A DNA stretch of 6,607 nt, from positions 1-6,607 of the forward strand of contig SPCN01000132.1 of NCBI GenBank assembly GCA_004525465.1, in the 5' to 3' direction. Within the stretch, counting starts at the first letter, position 1; the number at the start of each line of letters is the position of its first letter. Below the pieces are notes generated by a model. It saw only the letters and a list, made by a program, of their open reading frames with translations, was not told the origin of the DNA and made no database searches. This document shows, piece after piece, positions 5,596 through 6,607 of the stretch. Source of the DNA: Chrysiogenales bacterium. Its GTDB lineage: Bacteria > Acidobacteriota > Aminicenantia > UBA2199. The position numbers were made by a program, and so were the translations under genes.

Positions 5596-5709
5596 ATGGG
5601 CAAAGACAAAGACAAGGGCAAGGAAAAAAGCAACAAACCGAAACTGTCCGTCAAAGACAAGAAGAAAAAGAAAAAGGAAAAGCAAGAGAAAAAAGCCACT
5701 GCGTTTTAG
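5596..5709 (+). CDS. Lysine-rich 37-residue small protein, function unknown
   Basis: The ORF encodes 37 residues, of which 17 are lysine: a KD/KE-repeat start (MGKDKDKGKEK), a short middle NKPKLSVKD, and a run of six lysines at 22-27, ending KKATAF. There is no cysteine, signal peptide or membrane segment, and it is probably disordered and highly charged. The case for it being a real gene is its signals: an extended -10 promoter, an ideal Shine-Dalgarno at 8-base spacing, a clear stop, and a candidate hairpin 38 bases downstream. It is divergent from arsR and not part of the ars operon by orientation. The composition suggests nucleic-acid or ribosome association, but I recognise no family and make no functional claim. 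It is below the length cut-off of many gene callers. Confidence 0.62.
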   Translation: MGKDKDKGKEKSNKPKLSVKDKKKKKKEKQEKKATAF

Positions 5710-5746
5710 CGGCAGGCAGCACGAAATAACCGTTCCGGCCATGAAA

Positions 5747-5770
5747 GGGGGAAGTATTCCCTCCCGTTTT
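5747..5770. terminator. Weak hairpin in the convergent gap, possible terminator
   Basis: The five Gs and two As at 5747-5753 pair with TTCCCTC at 5757-5763 around a GTA loop, giving a 7-base-pair stem with one G-U pair. It is followed by CCG and TTTT at 5767-5770. The U-tract is short and separated from the stem, so termination would be modest. It could serve the small plus-strand ORF and, from the other side, the minus-strand transcript coming from 6577. Confidence 0.4.
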
Positions 5771-5852
5771 AAAACATCAGTTTGATCCGCCAGTCCTGAA
5801 AATCGTCATCGTCGAGAATCACGCGGACGTATTTGCAATGTCGTTTTCCATA
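5769..5852 (-). other. Short open stretch, possible frameshifted or remnant small ORF
   Basis: On the minus strand, 27 sense codons are open from just after a TGA at 5855-5853 to the TAA at 5771-5769. They encode a protein-like string that includes KYVRVILDDDD then FQDWRIKLMF. No ATG lies at its front. In another frame, an ATG at 5851 with GGGGGGAA upstream reads 10 codons and stops at a TGA that overlaps a GTG in this frame (GTGA). A hairpin follows right after the TAA. It may be a short gene broken by one frameshift, the tail of a decayed gene, or chance. Confidence 0.2.
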
Positions 5853-5869
5853 TCAAGGTTCCCCCCAGG

Positions 5870-6577
5870 TCATGCCAGCAACAGGGCGATCAGGAAAGCC
5901 GCGCCGGCCAGAAAGGCCAGGGGATTGATCGCCCGCCAGACAGGATTGGCCCGCTTGAGAATGGAAAAATCGGTGACATAAACCGTTTCGCAGGCCCCGT
6001 TGCCGGTGTCGTCGCGCCCGATGCTCGTGCCGCGGGCAAACTGGTTGGCCGGTTGGCTGTAGTTGACCAGATAGCCCTTGAAGTATACCTGGTCCCCGGG
6101 ACGAACTTTGAGGATGCGCCGGCTCAATTTTTCATCGGCGCAAAGAATATGGTTGTTGGACAAATGGCTTCCTGAAAACAGTACGGCGGTTTCCTGGTCG
6201 GGAAAGCTGCACATGCAGGTAAAATCCCTGTTCCAGAATTTCATCTTGCGATAAACGCCGCTGCTGATATTCTTACCCCAGACCACGCACAGGTCCTTGA
6301 TGTTGAGATAATCCTGCCAGCGGCGATGCGAGATGTCAAGCAGCGAATCGCTGCGATGCTGGCTGACCACCAGTCCGAAAAGTTCATAATGATACAGTGG
6401 CGTGACCGTGTACGCGATTTTCTTCTTGGTCACTTGGAAGGCGGCGGGAAGGTTCTCCTTGACCTGCAAAGGTTCCCGGAACAACTGCGGGAAAATACCA
6501 TGCGCGGGCGGCAACCGGTCATCAAAGAGCAGGGAGAGCACCCAGATGAGCAGGCAGGCCAGCATGCCCAAGCGCAA
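5870..6577 (-). CDS. Membrane-anchored conserved-type protein of unknown function
   Basis: This 235-residue protein has a hydrophobic segment at each end (about 5-19 and 216-234) and a soluble domain between. I recognise no named family, though the soluble part looks like a conserved domain: YHYELFGLVVSQ (62-73), DLCVVWGKNISSGVY (95-109), a CMC pair (C121, C123), LSNNHILCAD (139-148), GDQVYFKGYLVNYS (161-174), RGTSIGRDDTGNGACETVYVTDF (182-204) and an ending ILKRANPVWR. With an N-terminal helix preceded by few positive charges, the middle domain is probably extracytoplasmic, tethered at both ends; this is inference. Five cysteines (97, 121, 123, 146, 196) could form disulfides or bind metal. 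The reading frame stays open upstream to the window edge, but a TTG at 6577 with AGGAG 7 bases before it is a credible start; the next candidate is ATG at 6565. It shares orientation with the ars operon but is separated from it by the divergent small ORF, so it belongs to another unit. Confidence 0.7.
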   Translation of the reverse strand: MRLGMLACLLIWVLSLLFDDRLPPAHGIFPQLFREPLQVKENLPAAFQVTKKKIAYTVTPLYHYELFGLVVSQHRSDSLLDISHRRWQDYLNIKDLCVVWGKNISSGVYRKMKFWNRDFTCMCSFPDQETAVLFSGSHLSNNHILCADEKLSRRILKVRPGDQVYFKGYLVNYSQPANQFARGTSIGRDDTGNGACETVYVTDFSILKRANPVWRAINPLAFLAGAAFLIALLLA

Positions 6578-6584
6578 GAGCTTG

Positions 6585-6589
6585 CTCCT
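6585..6589 (-). promoter_or_regulatory. Shine-Dalgarno supporting a TTG start
   Basis: On the minus strand AGGAG is followed by 7 bases and the TTG at 6577. This supports the TTG start over ATG 6565, for which the same site would be 19 bases away. Because the frame is open to the window edge, a start further upstream is not excluded. Confidence 0.5.
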
Positions 6590-6607
6590 GGTGCCGGCCG
6601 CGCCGAT

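Noticed and set aside
5596..5709. The lysine-rich ORF as a precursor peptide for the radical SAM/SPASM enzyme
   Set aside because: It has no cysteine and no leader/core organisation, and is divergent from the operon about 4.3 kb away, so there is no positive support.
5551..5742. Minus-strand 63-codon hydrophobic frame (Phe/Leu-rich)
   Set aside because: It is the complement of the lysine codons of the plus-strand small ORF (AAA/AAG read as TTT/CTT). The plus-strand frame has the promoter and ribosome site.
1..6607. CRISPR arrays, tRNA or rRNA genes, transposases, attachment sites
   Set aside because: No regularly spaced repeats, no cloverleaf or rRNA-like sequence, and no transposase or integrase motifs were seen on either strand.

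Overview
The window is a bacterial arsenic/metal-resistance locus read almost entirely on the minus strand, plus part of an unrelated neighbouring region. The organism cannot be named from this sequence. A lipobox-bearing thioredoxin, a CcdA partner and a radical SAM/SPASM maturase of the type usually found beside tungsten oxidoreductases suggest a Gram-negative-type, probably anaerobic or facultative bacterium (for example Desulfobacterota or an Acidobacteriota/Aminicenantota-like lineage; inference only). Coding DNA is moderately GC-rich, while the divergent promoter region at 5327-5595 is strikingly AT-rich. Shine-Dalgarno sites are strong and canonical (AAAGGAGG type).

Main operon, transcribed leftwards from about 5358 to beyond position 1: an ArsR-family repressor (4964-5326), an ArsP/DUF318-type permease (3657-4946), a small cytoplasmic CxxC thioredoxin-like protein (3396-3626), a thioredoxin-fold lipoprotein (2977-3381), a CcdA-type transmembrane thiol transporter (2282-2977), a CDF cation efflux pump (1323-2240), a radical SAM/SPASM maturase (180-1307) and the first 32 codons of an ACR3 arsenite exporter (1-98). 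The first seven genes are separated by at most 41 bases, or overlap, and no convincing terminator is visible inside. A perfect-consensus sigma-70 promoter (TTGACA, 16-base spacer, TATAAT) precedes arsR. Its spacer holds a 10-base perfect palindrome, and near-identical 12-base repeats flank it. One of these repeats extends to a 14-base sequence that recurs exactly in the 81-base gap before acr3.

How the genes may work together: ArsR senses trivalent metalloid and derepresses the operon. ACR3 exports arsenite, the ArsP-like permease may export (organo)arsenicals, and the CDF pump removes divalent metals. The small cytoplasmic redox protein, CcdA and the lipoprotein thioredoxin look like a complete chain for moving reducing equivalents across the membrane, next to a permease carrying a CSC motif. 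The radical SAM protein is out of its usual context and is the most open functional question. No arsenate reductase (ArsC) or tungsten oxidoreductase is visible here.

Right part: diverging from arsR is a very small lysine-rich ORF (5596-5709, plus strand) with its own extended -10 promoter and an ideal Shine-Dalgarno site. It is followed by a short convergent interval with a weak hairpin. A minus-strand gene for a membrane-anchored protein of unknown function (5870-6577) completes the window, with a TTG start supported by a well-placed AGGAG.
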